Shown: positions 34,700 through 44,400, counted from the stretch's first letter. The stretch: DNA of 64,000 bases from Consotaella aegiceratis (GCF_036541425.1 NZ_JAZHFT010000002.1:124001-188000); one strand, 5' to 3'. Translations and numbers: made by a program. Notes: a model not told the origin generated them from the letters alone.

Positions 34700-34821
34700 G
34701 GCGGCGCTTTCCTCTCATGCGGCCCGAGGGCGGACACGGATGAGCGGGTTGCCATGGGCGGGGAGAAGCGGTCAAGCCGAAAGCGAAGCGAATCGGCTGG
34801 ATGTCGACGCGCCGACGCGCG

Positions 34822-35004
34822 TCAGTCGCGTTTCAGCCGATAGACGCCGTCGGATCCGCGCACCAGCGTGCCCTGCGCCCCGGTGCGGCTTTCGGCCTCG
34901 GTCCGCCGGTTGCGTTCCATGACGCGGGTGGCCTCCTGCTTCATCCGCTTGTAGCCGAGATAGGCTGCGGCGCCGACGAGGCCGAGAAAGATAAACTGCG
35001 GCAT
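34822..35004 (-). CDS. small membrane protein, rhizobial conserved type
   Basis: 60 residues from ATG 35004. A short hydrophobic segment (FIFLGLVGAAAYLGY, residues ~4-18) is followed by a charged helix (KRMKQEATRVMERNRRTEAESR) and a C-terminal GTLVRGSDGVYRLKRD. This layout is familiar from small uncharacterised proteins next to S49 peptidase and glyQ in rhizobia. Function unknown. The gap to the peptidase stop is about 85 bp. Confidence 0.65.
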   Translation of the reverse strand: MPQFIFLGLVGAAAYLGYKRMKQEATRVMERNRRTEAESRTGAQGTLVRGSDGVYRLKRD

Positions 35005-35089
35005 GATCTGGCCCTGACCGTTCCTGCGCCGACTATGCTCCTCGCGATTCGGCAAGTAAAGCAGCCGGCGTCCGGCCGCCGTGACGAAC

Positions 35090-35965
35090 TCACAGACCGT
35101 AGCGCGTCCAGAGCGCCTTGTCCTCGGCGACCGAAATCAGCGCCTCGGCAGCGCCGGCCCCGATCGTCTCGCCGTCCAGTCCGAACAGACCGAGGCCGGC
35201 AATCGCCGGCGTCCGCCGGCCGAACCATCCCCGCGCCTGCTGAACCAGAGAGGGCTTGGCCTTGTCGCCGAAGCGCTCCCGGATCACGCCGTGAAGATCG
35301 CCGAGCCGATCCACGAGGCCGAGGTCCTGGCCCCGCTTGCCGGACCAGAACAGGCCGGAAAAGAGATCGGGATCGTCGGACAGCCGGGCGCCGCGACGCT
35401 CCTTCACGAGGTCGATGAACGTCTGGTGCACCTCGATCTGAAGCGTCTTCAGATGTTCGACGTCCTCCGGCTTTTCCGGCTGGAAGGGATCGAGGGTCAC
35501 CTTGTTCTTGCCCGCCGTATAGACGCGCCGCTCGACGCCGAGCTTGTGCATCGCCTCGACGAAGCCGAAGGAGCCGGACACCACGCCGATCGAGCCGACG
35601 ATCGACGAGGGATCGGCGATGATCTCGTCGCCGGCGCAGGCGATCATGTAGCCGCCGGAGGCCGCGAGATCCTCCACGAACACCAGCACCTGCTTGTCCT
35701 TCTCGGCCGCCAGATCGCGGATGCGCTGAAAGATCAGGCGCGACTGCACCGGCGAGCCGCCCGGCGAATTGACCAGGATGGCGACGGCCGGCGCCTTCTT
35801 GACGGAGAACGCCTTGTCGAGCGCCTGCGCCACCGTGGCCAGCGACAGGCCGCTGCGCAGCCGGCCACCGCCGGCCATGATCGTGCCGCTCATCCGGACC
35901 ACCGGAATCGGGACGGTGTCCTTGCGGAACCGGGCGGGAAGATAGCGGGTGAGAGTGTTGGCCAC
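35090..35965 (-). CDS. S49 family signal peptide peptidase-like protease
   Basis: 291 residues from GTG 35965 (VANTLTRYLPARFRKDTVPIPVVRMSG), which matches where the family starts; ATG 36031 would add 22 residues. The catalytic serine is in LAASGGYMIACAGDEIIADPSSIVGSIGV; the general-base lysine is expected downstream, in the segment around VKERRGARL. N-terminal NSPGGSPVQSRLIFQRI is the oxyanion-side motif. No strong transmembrane helix, so it is the short cytoplasmic-face SohB/SppA type. Probably degrades leftover signal peptides or membrane protein fragments. Confidence 0.92.
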   Translation of the reverse strand: MANTLTRYLPARFRKDTVPIPVVRMSGTIMAGGGRLRSGLSLATVAQALDKAFSVKKAPAVAILVNSPGGSPVQSRLIFQRIRDLAAEKDKQVLVFVEDLAASGGYMIACAGDEIIADPSSIVGSIGVVSGSFGFVEAMHKLGVERRVYTAGKNKVTLDPFQPEKPEDVEHLKTLQIEVHQTFIDLVKERRGARLSDDPDLFSGLFWSGKRGQDLGLVDRLGDLHGVIRERFGDKAKPSLVQQARGWFGRRTPAIAGLGLFGLDGETIGAGAAEALISVAEDKALWTRYGL

Positions 35966-36062
35966 GCGAAAGCGCCCTTTTGCAGCAGATTGACGTGGCT
36001 TGCCATGTAAGTATGCCGCCGGGTTTCGCAACGAGGGGGCGCGGCAAAAGGATATCGTCGGC

Positions 36063-36872
36063 TCAGCCGTCGACGGCGATGTCCGCGGTCCCCTCGGCGA
36101 TTGCCTCGGCCAGCGGGGTCAATCCACCGTCCGGCCCATGCAGCACCAGCGGCGGCAACAGCGAAAGCCCGCCTCGCGACGCTTTGCGGGCGCTGACGAG
36201 CAGTCGGATCGCCGGTTTGGCAGGATGCGCATGGACGGGCACCAGCCCGAGATCGCCGAGCCGACCCTGGGCGGCCGCAAGCACCTCGCCGACGACCTCC
36301 GGCCGCACGATCATCGAAAGACGGCCCCGGGACTTCAGAAGTGCGGCGGCAGTGCGCACCCAGCGATCCAGAAAGCCGGTACCCTCCATGTGCCGGGCCT
36401 CGGCGCGCAGGGCATCGGGAGACCGCCGGCCCCTGGCCTCATGAAACGGCGGATTGCTGAGGACGAGATCGAAGCTCTCGTCGAACAGGCCCGCCGCCTC
36501 CCGACCCGGCCGGGTGGCCAGAACATCGGTCTCGATCACTCTCAGCCGGGGCGCGAGGCCGGCGTTGTCGGCCACCTCGATCGACTGCCGCGCCAGCATG
36601 GCCATCGACGGATTGATCTCGACCAGCGCCATGTCGAGCATCGACGCGCGCGCCGCAGCGGCGAAGCCGACGACACCGGTGCCGGCGCCGAGATCCGCCG
36701 CATGGCCGACCTGGCTCGCGCCGACGGTCGCCGCCAGCAGCATGGCATCGAGGCCGGCGCGATGGCCGGCGCCCCGCGGCTGAAAAAGCTGGAAGCGGCC
36801 TCCGAAAAACCCGTCGAGCGTCGTTTCGAGCCCGGCCGTGGCAGCGCTGCGATCGGCTTCAGGAGAGCTCAT
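36063..36872 (-). CDS. tRNA1(Val) (adenine37-N6)-methyltransferase-like (TrmN6/YfiC)
   Basis: About 269 residues from ATG 36872; ATG 36887 is an alternative. SAM-binding motif I is ADLGAGTGVVGFAAA, acidic loop VEINPSMAMLARQ, and the N6-adenine catalytic motif is NPPF in VLSNPPFHEARGRRSPDALRAEAR, followed by a helix that fits YfiC. Likely methylates tRNA at A37. The start overlaps the end of the DUF2007 gene by about 14 bp, so the two are translationally coupled. Confidence 0.88.
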   Translation of the reverse strand: MSSPEADRSAATAGLETTLDGFFGGRFQLFQPRGAGHRAGLDAMLLAATVGASQVGHAADLGAGTGVVGFAAAARASMLDMALVEINPSMAMLARQSIEVADNAGLAPRLRVIETDVLATRPGREAAGLFDESFDLVLSNPPFHEARGRRSPDALRAEARHMEGTGFLDRWVRTAAALLKSRGRLSMIVRPEVVGEVLAAAQGRLGDLGLVPVHAHPAKPAIRLLVSARKASRGGLSLLPPLVLHGPDGGLTPLAEAIAEGTADIAVDG

Positions 36873-37077
36873 GACCGAGATCGGCATCGCGCAGGAGCCG
36901 GCGCGCCTGCTCGGCCCGCTCCGGATCGACCATGACACGGCGCGGCAGGACCCCGATCGAGCCGTCGAGGATGCTCATATGGCCGTCGGCCACGAAATGC
37001 GGGATGGCGGCATCCTTCAGCAGTGCCTCGACGAAGCTGATCAACACGGCGTCGTTGGAGCGGATCAATTCTTCCAT
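36859..37077 (-). CDS. DUF2007 domain-containing protein
   Basis: 72 residues. Matches the small DUF2007 'putative signal transducing' family: MEELIRSNDAVLISFVEALLKDAAIPHFVADGHMSILDGSIGVLPRRVMVDPERAEQARRLL condensed as a beta-alpha-beta-beta fold. Its role is unknown; conserved next to the methyltransferase and divergent from polyprenyl synthetase in rhizobia. First gene of this leftward pair. Confidence 0.88.
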   Translation of the reverse strand: MEELIRSNDAVLISFVEALLKDAAIPHFVADGHMSILDGSIGVLPRRVMVDPERAEQARRLLRDADLGHELS

Positions 37078-37430
37078 TCGATGGTACTTCTCCCTCTCGA
37101 ACCCCGCAGCGTCATTGTACCGGCTCGAGGCAGAAAAACGACATCGGGTTTTCCGTTTCGCGATCGATGGCCCTGCCCGATGCCGAATTCCAAGGCTTTT
37201 CGACGCTTAAAATCTGGAACGACCCTTCGCGTCCGGTCATTGCCGTCGGCAGGCACCAGGCGGAATGCGAGCGTCGCAAGCGACTGCAGGTGCTCTTGCA
37301 GGCCTGAAGCAAAGAGGCAAGGATGGTGGATGATGACGATCTCCTGCTTTCCGAGAAACGTTCGACCCAAGTTCCTGCTTGCCCCCGCCGCGCCGGACCG
37401 CTATTCCGACGCAATCAACGGAGTGAGATT
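37078..37430. other. 353-bp divergent intergenic region
   Basis: Between the DUF2007 gene and polyprenyl synthase. Contains short open frames with no family similarity and a CTGCA...TGCAG inverted repeat at about 37288-37305. No tRNA fold seen. Presumably holds both promoters; no clear sigma-70 elements stand out. Confidence 0.5.
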
Positions 37431-38435
37431 GTGAGCCTCGCCAGCGAGATCAAACCGCAAAGCGGCATCGATCCGATCGTCAAGCTGACGGCGCCCGACA
37501 TGGATCAGGTCAACGCGCTGATCTTGGCCATGGCCGGGTCCAATGTCGAACTGATCCCGCAGATCGCCGAACATCTGATCTCGTCGGGCGGCAAGCGCCT
37601 GCGCCCCATGCTGACGATCGCGGCGTCTCTGGCCTGCGGCTATCGCGGCCAGGGCCATATCAAGCTGGCGGCGAGCGTCGAGTTCATGCACACCGCCACA
37701 CTGCTCCACGACGACGTGGTGGACGAGAGCGATCTGCGCCGGGGCAAGCAGTCCGCCCGGATGATCTGGGGCAATCAGGCCAGCGTGCTGGTCGGCGACT
37801 TCCTGCTCGGCCAAGCCTTCAAGATGATGGTCGAAGTCGGCTCGCTGACCGCCCTGGAAATCTTGTCCAACGCCTCCGCCGTGATCGCGGAGGGCGAGGT
37901 CTGGCAGCTCGCCGCCTCCAAGAAGTTGACCACGACCGAAGCCGACTATCGCTCGGTGATCGAGGCGAAGACCGCGGCGCTGTTCTCCGCGGCCGCCGAG
38001 GTCGGGCCTGTCATCGCCGATGCGGGCACTGCCCTGCGCGAGGCGATGCGCAGCTATGGCCTCAATCTTGGCCTCGCCTTCCAGCTCGTTGACGACGTTC
38101 TCGACTATGGCGGGACGTCGGTCATGCTCGGCAAGAACACCGGCGACGACTTCCGCGAGGGCAAGATCACTCTGCCCGTCATCCTCGCCTATCAGCGCGG
38201 GACCGACTCCGAAAAGGCGTTCTGGCGCGAGGCGATGGAGGAAGGCCGCACGGACGAGAGCGCGCTCGCCCAGGCCACGGCTCTGCTGCAGCGTCATGGC
38301 GCGCTGCGCGATACGGTCGCGCGGGCTCGCCACTATGGCGGTCTGGCCTATCAGGCGGCGGAGGCGCTGCCTGCCTCGGAGAGCCGCGATGCGCTGCTTC
38401 AGGTGGTCGAATTCTGTATCGACCGCGTCACCTGA
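37431..38435 (+). CDS. polyprenyl diphosphate synthase (octaprenyl/decaprenyl type)
   Basis: 334 residues from GTG 37431, with GGAGTGAG about 7 nt before; this start matches homologs better than GTG/ATG further upstream. Extends FPP by IPP condensation to make the ubiquinone side chain. First Asp-rich motif is LLHDDVVDESDLRRG, second is QLVDDVLDYGG; GGKRLRPML and FREGKITLPVILAY are also present. Chain length (C40 or C50) cannot be fixed; alphaproteobacteria usually make Q-10. Provides the donor for UbiA (23.6 kb). Confidence 0.95.
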   Translation: MSLASEIKPQSGIDPIVKLTAPDMDQVNALILAMAGSNVELIPQIAEHLISSGGKRLRPMLTIAASLACGYRGQGHIKLAASVEFMHTATLLHDDVVDESDLRRGKQSARMIWGNQASVLVGDFLLGQAFKMMVEVGSLTALEILSNASAVIAEGEVWQLAASKKLTTTEADYRSVIEAKTAALFSAAAEVGPVIADAGTALREAMRSYGLNLGLAFQLVDDVLDYGGTSVMLGKNTGDDFREGKITLPVILAYQRGTDSEKAFWREAMEEGRTDESALAQATALLQRHGALRDTVARARHYGGLAYQAAEALPASESRDALLQVVEFCIDRVT

Positions 38436-38616
38436 CCCGACGAGCCGACCACGGGCCTTGCCCTGAGTCGCAAAATCGTCATGGTGCGCATTCAAAACGG
38501 ACAGTCCTGGCGGAGAGGACAGCGCGTCGAAGCGCTGCCGTCCGACCAGCAAAGACAGCGCTTTCATGCGGCATTCGCGAACGTTGCCGCGCGACACCTC
38601 TCGGAAGGAACGGAAC

Positions 38617-40443
38617 GTGCAGATATCGCGCCTTTTTCCGCTGGTTTGCGTCGGTGCCCTCGCCATCGCATCCGCCGTCGGCGGCGCTTCGGCCGCAGCT
38701 AATGACAGCACCCAGACGCCGCGCATCGATCTGAGAACCCAGAGCCTTTCCGGCGCCTACCTGGCCGCCAAGGCGGCGCAGCTGGCCGGCGATCTGACGG
38801 CCGCCACCGACTATTACGAGCAGGCGCTGAAGATGGATCCGACTGCGCCGGAGTTGCAGCAGGACGCCATGTTCGCCTTCCTCGCCGCAGGCCGGTTCGA
38901 CGAGGGGGTGCAACTCGCCGCAAAGCTTCGGGATTCGACCGAGGCCGGCAAGGTCGCCCGGATCGCCATGGGCATCGATGCATTGCGCCGGGGCCAGTTC
39001 GACAGCGCCCTGAAAGAATTCGACATCAGCGACCTCAGCGACCTGGATGCGTTGCTGCTCGGCCATCTGTCGGCCTGGGCCGAGGTCGGCGCCGGCGATG
39101 TGGACAAGGCCCTGCAGCGTCTGGACGAGCTTGAGGGGGTGCCCTGGTACCCGATCTTCAACCAGTACCAGAAGGGCCTGATGGCCGGCTTTGCCGAACG
39201 GCGCGAGATCGCCCGCCAGGCCTTGAACGCCGTGCTCGACGACGAGACGGACGCCCGCACCTCGCCCGATGCCTATCTCTCCGCAGCCGAGGCGCTCGCC
39301 CGGATCGAGGCTCGCGAAGGCCAGCGCGACGCCGCGCTTGCCGCGATCGACAAGGGTCTGGCGATCGCCGCCGCCTACGATCCGCTGCTGCGCCTGCGTG
39401 AGCGCATCGAGGCCGGCGAGACGATCGAAGCGCCCGTGACCAGCGTGCGCCAGGGAGTGGCCGAAACCCTCTACATTCTCGGCCAGGCCATCAATCGCGG
39501 CGAGGGTCAGCAGGTCGCGCTTCTCTACTTCCAGCTGGCTCATGCCATCGCGCCGGCCGACGATACGTTGCTGACGGCCCTGGCCGGCATCGCCGAACGC
39601 GGCGATCGCCTCGACCAGGCGATTTCCTATTACGAGAAGATCCCGGAGGATTCGGCCCTACGGCGCAACGCCGATCTGCAGATGGGCCTCGACCTCTGGT
39701 ATGCGGAGCGCAAGGACGAGGCGAAGACCCATCTTCGGCGCGCGCTCGAGCAATATCCGGACGATCTTCAGGCTCATCTGGCGCTTGCCGACGTGCTCGC
39801 GGCCGACAAGGACTATGCCGGCGCGGCCGAGGTGCTGGACAAGGCGGTCGACCTCGCCGACGACACGGACGAGCAGAACTGGAACGTGTTCTATCAGCGC
39901 GGCATCGCCTACGAGCGGCTGGGCGAATGGGACAAGGCGGAGCCGAATTTCCGCCAGGCGCTCAAGCTGGTGCCGAACCAGCCGCAAGTCCTGAACTATC
40001 TCGGCTATTCCTGGGTGGATATGAACCGCAACCTGGAAGAAGGCCTGGAGATGATCAAGACGGCTGTCGATCTGCGGCCGAACGATGGCTACATCATCGA
40101 TTCGCTCGGCTGGGCCTATTATCGGCTCGGCCGCTTCGACGATGCCGTCGAGCAGTTGGAGCGGGCGGTTCTGCTCAATCCGGTCGACCCCACGATCAAC
40201 GATCATCTGGGCGATGCCTATTGGCGGGTCGGCCGTAAGCGCGAGGCGCATTTTCAATGGCAGCGGGCTTTGGGCGGCGATCCGAAACCCGAGCCGGAGC
40301 AGATGACGAGCATCGCCGAAAAGCTGCAGGACGGGCTCGGACCGGTCGAGAAACGGCCTGACGCGCCTGCCGGCACCGACCGGACCGACGATCGTGCGTC
40401 CAACGCCGAGAAGCCCGTAGCCCAGCCGCAGAGCGCCGACTGA
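38617..40443 (+). CDS. tetratricopeptide repeat protein, exported
   Basis: 608 residues from GTG 38617, preceded by GGAAGGAACGGAAC; ATG 38566 is an upstream alternative. Signal peptide MQISRLFPLVCVGALAIASAVGGASA. The body is a TPR solenoid; clear repeats include AATDYYEQALKMDPTAPELQ, ERLGEWDKAEPNFRQALKLVPNQPQVLNYLGYSWVD, GWAYYRLGRFDDAVEQLERAVLLNPVDPTINDHLGDAYWRVGR. Probably periplasmic scaffold; the C-terminal ~40 residues are low-complexity Pro/Asp/Ala. Conserved between polyprenyl synthase and ispE in rhizobia. Ten bases separate it from ispE. Confidence 0.92.
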   Translation: MQISRLFPLVCVGALAIASAVGGASAAANDSTQTPRIDLRTQSLSGAYLAAKAAQLAGDLTAATDYYEQALKMDPTAPELQQDAMFAFLAAGRFDEGVQLAAKLRDSTEAGKVARIAMGIDALRRGQFDSALKEFDISDLSDLDALLLGHLSAWAEVGAGDVDKALQRLDELEGVPWYPIFNQYQKGLMAGFAERREIARQALNAVLDDETDARTSPDAYLSAAEALARIEAREGQRDAALAAIDKGLAIAAAYDPLLRLRERIEAGETIEAPVTSVRQGVAETLYILGQAINRGEGQQVALLYFQLAHAIAPADDTLLTALAGIAERGDRLDQAISYYEKIPEDSALRRNADLQMGLDLWYAERKDEAKTHLRRALEQYPDDLQAHLALADVLAADKDYAGAAEVLDKAVDLADDTDEQNWNVFYQRGIAYERLGEWDKAEPNFRQALKLVPNQPQVLNYLGYSWVDMNRNLEEGLEMIKTAVDLRPNDGYIIDSLGWAYYRLGRFDDAVEQLERAVLLNPVDPTINDHLGDAYWRVGRKREAHFQWQRALGGDPKPEPEQMTSIAEKLQDGLGPVEKRPDAPAGTDRTDDRASNAEKPVAQPQSAD

Positions 40444-40453
40444 CGCCGAGGCC

Positions 40454-41353
40454 GTGAGCGCGGTCGACCCAACCCGCTCGGCGGAGCGCCAAGGTTTTGC
40501 GCCCGCCAAGGTCAATCTGGCGCTGCATGTGACGGGCCGACGGGCCGACGGCTTTCATGAACTCGACAGCCTGGTCGCCTTCGCAGAGCATGGCGACCGG
40601 CTCGCTGTCGCTCCATCCGCTTGCGACCGACTGACCCTGATCGGGCCGTTCGCGCCCGCCCTGGACGGCGTGGCGGCCGACAATCTCGTGATGCGAGCAC
40701 TTGACCTGGCACGCCACTGCGCGGCCACCCGAGGCACCCGCATCGGTCCCCTTTCCATCACCCTCGAAAAGCGCCTGCCGGTCGCCGCCGGCCTCGGCGG
40801 CGGGTCGGCCGACGCCGCGGCGCTGCTGGCGCTTCTCGCAGAAGCCGATCCAGGGCTCCGCGACGATCTCGCTTCGGCCTGCCTGGGCCTTGGAGCCGAC
40901 GTGCCGATGTGCCTGGCCGGACATCCCGCGCGCGTTCAAGGGGTCGGCGAAATCGGGCAGGCTCTGCCGGCCTTTCCGCGGGTTCCCGTCGTCCTGGTCA
41001 ATCCGGGAGTCCCGGTCGCGACGCCGGAGGTGTTCCGTCGCCTCGTGAAACGGCAGAATGCGCCGCTCCCGTCGGTCGCCGGCGGCTGGCCGACGATCGA
41101 GAGCCTGGTCGCCTACCTGGCGGGGGCGCGCAACGATCTCGAAGAGCCGGCGCTCTCGATCGCGCCAGCGATCGACGAGGCCCGCAAGGCGCTGACTGAG
41201 GCAGGCGCCCTTCTGTCGCGCATGTCGGGCTCCGGCGCCACCATCTTCGGCCTGTTTGCGACGAAGGATGCCGCGCACGACGCGGCCACCGCGATCGGTG
41301 CCGAGCATCCGCATTGGTGGGTATTGCCGAGCACTTTGCGCGGGACGGGGTAA
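40454..41353 (+). CDS. ispE: 4-diphosphocytidyl-2-C-methyl-D-erythritol kinase
   Basis: 299 residues from GTG 40454. GHMP kinase of the MEP pathway. N-terminal FAPAKVNLALHVTGRRADGFHELDSLVAFA is diagnostic; ATP loop LPVAAGLGGGSADAAALLALL; C-terminal LLSRMSGSGATIFGLF. Supplies isoprenoid precursors for the polyprenyl synthase two genes upstream, so the three-gene block is metabolically coherent. Convergent with the next gene. Confidence 0.96.
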   Translation: MSAVDPTRSAERQGFAPAKVNLALHVTGRRADGFHELDSLVAFAEHGDRLAVAPSACDRLTLIGPFAPALDGVAADNLVMRALDLARHCAATRGTRIGPLSITLEKRLPVAAGLGGGSADAAALLALLAEADPGLRDDLASACLGLGADVPMCLAGHPARVQGVGEIGQALPAFPRVPVVLVNPGVPVATPEVFRRLVKRQNAPLPSVAGGWPTIESLVAYLAGARNDLEEPALSIAPAIDEARKALTEAGALLSRMSGSGATIFGLFATKDAAHDAATAIGAEHPHWWVLPSTLRGTG

Positions 41354-41366
41354 CGAGTACCGGACG

Positions 41367-41894
41367 CTAAGGCTGGGCGGCGTAGGGACGGATCGCCGCA
41401 TCGAGGCGCACCGAGGCCACGCCTTTGGCGAGATCCGCGAGCGAGCGCGCGTTTCCGGCCTTCGACAGCGCCTGGCCTTTCGACAAAATCAGGCCGCAGG
41501 AAAGCGGCGGGCTCCACCACGCGAACGGATCGAGGAAACGGCTGAGCCCGCGGCCCTCCCACGACCTGGAAAACCGCGCCGGACGCGGCCCGGCTCCATG
41601 TCCGAACGAAAAGTGGTTGCCGACCGCCTCGATCCAGCCGGGACTGAGACGCGCACCGACGCATAGCAACAAAAGCCATTCGCCGCGCGCCGCCGAAATC
41701 GTACCGGCCATGCTCTCCCCCTCGGCGATCCGGCAGCCGGCCTCCTCCGCAACAGCACGCGCCTCTTCGCCGAGACCGCGATCCAGCACCACGACGTCGC
41801 GCACCATTCCCTCGACGGCTCCGGGCACCAGCGAGAGAAGGCTGGCGGCCAGCGGCCCGGGCTCCTCACCCACTTCGATCAAGACGCTCAACAT
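41367..41894 (-). CDS. glycosyl transferase-like protein (GT2 fold fragment)
   Basis: 175 residues from ATG 41894. N-terminal MLSVLIEVGEEPGPLAASLLSLVPGAVEGMVRDVVVLD and GTISAARGEWLLLLCVGARLSPGW resemble the nucleotide-sugar binding half of family 2 glycosyltransferases, but it is short, ends soon after the SCGLILSK segment, and lacks an obvious DxD (position is CVGARL). Similar short proteins sit next to ispE in rhizobia. May be non-catalytic. Divergent from the radical SAM gene across ~130 bp. Confidence 0.72.
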   Translation of the reverse strand: MLSVLIEVGEEPGPLAASLLSLVPGAVEGMVRDVVVLDRGLGEEARAVAEEAGCRIAEGESMAGTISAARGEWLLLLCVGARLSPGWIEAVGNHFSFGHGAGPRPARFSRSWEGRGLSRFLDPFAWWSPPLSCGLILSKGQALSKAGNARSLADLAKGVASVRLDAAIRPYAAQP

Positions 41895-42027
41895 GACGTC
41901 CCGTCTATCCAAATGACGGTTCCATGAACAGCGGGAACAAACCGGCCGCAAGAATGTTCTTGTAATGTTCTCATCTCGATGTTAGGACTTTGTTCACAAC
42001 ACTAGACCCGAAACGGGAGGTAATCCC

Positions 42028-43185
42028 ATGCAAGAGGTCCAGGCCGCCGACAGCGCCGCGTTCTCGGCGCCGGGTGGCGTCGATATCGCCAACCACATCA
42101 TTGCCGAGTCCGGGCTTCGGGTTGGGTTCGACCGGCGGCGCGGGCGGGGCGCCGGCGTCAATCCGTCGGGGCGCTTCGAGCCGATGTCCCGCCACGTCTT
42201 CGACGACGGCTGGCAGACGCTCGACGAACTGCCCGCCTTCAAGACCGAGGTTCAGGTGGAGCGGCCGAAGACGGTCATCACGCGTAACACCTCTCCGGAC
42301 ATTTCCTTCGACCGGTCGATCAATCCGTATCGTGGTTGCGAGCATGGCTGCGTCTACTGCTTCGCCCGGCCGACCCACGCTTATATGGGACTGTCGCCGG
42401 GCCTCGATTTCGAATCCAGACTGTTCGCCAAGCCGAATGCGGCGCGACTTCTGGAGGACGAGCTGTCGAAGCCGACCTATCAGCCGCGCACCATCGCCAT
42501 CGGCACCAACACCGACCCGTATCAGCCGATCGAGAAGACTTGGCGTGTCATGCGCGAGGTCCTGGAGGTGCTGGAGGCGGCCAACCATCCGGTCGGCATC
42601 GTCACCAAGTCGGCGCTCGTCGCACGCGACATCGACATCCTGTCGCGGATGGCCGCCAAGGGCCTGGCGCGGGTCGCTCTGTCAGTGACGACGCTCGACC
42701 GGACGCTCGCCCGCGCGATGGAGCCGAGAGCGGCAACGCCGGAAAAGCGCCTGGAAACGATCCGGCTCCTAAGCGAGGCCGGAATTCCGACGATGGCGAT
42801 GGCCGCGCCGATCATCCCGGGACTCACCGATCACGAGATCGAGCGCCTGCTGGAGGCGGTCGCCACCGCCGGGGCCAAGGAGGCCGGCTATATCCTGTTG
42901 CGGCTGCCTTTAGAGGTGAGCCCCATCTTCAAGGACTGGCTGCTGCGCCATTATCCCGACAAGTACCGGCATGTCCTGACGCTGATCCGCTCCATGCGGG
43001 ACGGTAAGGACTACGATTCGGAATGGGGCAAGCGGATGCGCGGCAAGGGGCCCTACGCCTTTCAGATTAAACGCCGGTTCGAGATCGCCTCCGAGCGATT
43101 CGGCCTGAACCGGGGTCGCACGCCGTTGCGCACCGATCTCTTTACCGCTCCGAAGGGCAGCGGCGTGCAACTGTCCCTGCTCTAG
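42028..43185 (+). CDS. PA0069 family radical SAM protein
   Basis: 385 residues. The radical SAM cluster motif CxxxCxxC is GCEHGCVYCFARP (about residues 105-115), with INPYRG just before it, typical of the Rv2578c/PA0069 (SplB-like) group. Other parts: IGTNTDPYQPIEKTW, VGIVTKSALVARDIDIL, AAPIIPGLTDHEI. The N-terminus has a GRGAGVNPSGRFE segment common to the family. Enzymatic role unknown; photoproduct-lyase-like chemistry is suggested only by distant similarity. A short gap of 238 bp separates it from rnhB. Confidence 0.93.
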   Translation: MQEVQAADSAAFSAPGGVDIANHIIAESGLRVGFDRRRGRGAGVNPSGRFEPMSRHVFDDGWQTLDELPAFKTEVQVERPKTVITRNTSPDISFDRSINPYRGCEHGCVYCFARPTHAYMGLSPGLDFESRLFAKPNAARLLEDELSKPTYQPRTIAIGTNTDPYQPIEKTWRVMREVLEVLEAANHPVGIVTKSALVARDIDILSRMAAKGLARVALSVTTLDRTLARAMEPRAATPEKRLETIRLLSEAGIPTMAMAAPIIPGLTDHEIERLLEAVATAGAKEAGYILLRLPLEVSPIFKDWLLRHYPDKYRHVLTLIRSMRDGKDYDSEWGKRMRGKGPYAFQIKRRFEIASERFGLNRGRTPLRTDLFTAPKGSGVQLSLL

Positions 43186-43423
43186 AAGCACTGCTGTCGT
43201 CTGCCGGGCTCCGGCCGGGCGCACAGATCCCGGCCGAAGGCTAAAGTTGGGATGCTGCCGGATCGAGCGGCGACAAATTTATACGCCGAACCGGCCGAAC
43301 CGGCACCGGTGTTGCGGTCGCAAAGCGGTGCTCGGACGGGCTGTGTGAGATGCCCGACGGAGGCAAACATTCGCCCGCTCATCCCCACCCCTCGATGCGG
43401 CGGGCCTTGTGGAGAATCGGAGA

Positions 43424-44200
43424 ATGCGCGAGTCTTGCCGCATCATGACTCGCCATTCCTCCGATTCTCTTTTTTCTTCGCCCCAGCCGAAGGCGGCGGG
43501 CAAGGCGGCCGCCGCAGCGCGCACGAAGGATACGGCCGGCGCCAAGCAGGCCCGGCCGAAGACCGCCAGGATCGAAGTGTTGGCGCCGACCTTCACCCTC
43601 GAGGAAGAACGGCTGGCCAAGGGTGCACGGCTGGTCGCGGGGGTCGACGAGGTGGGCCGCGGGCCGCTCGCCGGACCGGTGGTCGCCGCCGCGGTGATTC
43701 TCGATCCGAAGCGTATTCCGGCCGGGCTCAACGATTCCAAGAAGCTCACCGCCGAAGTGCGGGAAGCCCTTTTCGCCGAGCTGCTTTCCGTTGCGCGGGT
43801 GTCGTTCGCGTCCGCCAACGCGCTGGAAATCGACCGCTACAACATCCGGGGCGCCACGCTCATCGCCATGACCCGCGCGCTCGCCGCATTGGACGAGCAA
43901 CCCTGCCACGTCCTGATCGACGGCCGGGACGTGCCGCCGCGCGTCGGCAGCCGGGGGACCGCCGTGATCGGCGGGGACGCGCGATCCGTGTCGATCGCCG
44001 CCGCGTCGATCGTTGCCAAGGTGGTACGCGACGCCATGATGCGGCGCGCCTGCGACGTGTTTCCGGGGTACGGCTTTCGCCGTCATGTGGGCTATGGCAC
44101 GGCCGAGCATCTCGACGCCCTGCGCCGGCTCGGTCCCTGCTCGATCCACCGCATGAGCTTCAGACCCCTGCGCCCCGATCTTCTTGCCGCGGCAGAATGA
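43424..44200 (+). CDS. rnhB: ribonuclease HII
   Basis: 258 residues from ATG 43424 (GGAG 9 nt upstream); ATG 43445 (MTRHSSDSLF) is nearer to the homologous start. Cleaves RNA in RNA-DNA hybrids. Catalytic acidic residues are in VAGVDEVGRGPLAGPVVAAAV (DE) and HVLIDGRDV; SIAAASIVAKVVRDAMM and YGFRRHVGYGTAEH follow. In rhizobia rnhB often lies beside ccrM; here they are 33 kb apart. Confidence 0.95.
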   Translation: MRESCRIMTRHSSDSLFSSPQPKAAGKAAAAARTKDTAGAKQARPKTARIEVLAPTFTLEEERLAKGARLVAGVDEVGRGPLAGPVVAAAVILDPKRIPAGLNDSKKLTAEVREALFAELLSVARVSFASANALEIDRYNIRGATLIAMTRALAALDEQPCHVLIDGRDVPPRVGSRGTAVIGGDARSVSIAAASIVAKVVRDAMMRRACDVFPGYGFRRHVGYGTAEHLDALRRLGPCSIHRMSFRPLRPDLLAAAE

Positions 44201-44400
44201 GGCAAAGGAAGCCGCTCAAGAGATAGCGGCGGCACCCGACGTTGAGTGGATCAGCGACGCGACGGCCGACGATGACGCCGCCGCAATGGACTTCCCATTC
44301 CTTCGATACGGATGAAGCAGGCCGACCGCGAGAGATTGCCGCGAAGCCGCGAGCCTACGGCACCTGCAATAGAGGCGAACGTCCGCGTCGACGGCTCCAA

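Noticed and set aside
37065..37370. 101-codon open frame in the DUF2007/polyprenyl synthase gap
   Set aside because: Overlaps the DUF2007 start, no family pattern and no ribosome site.
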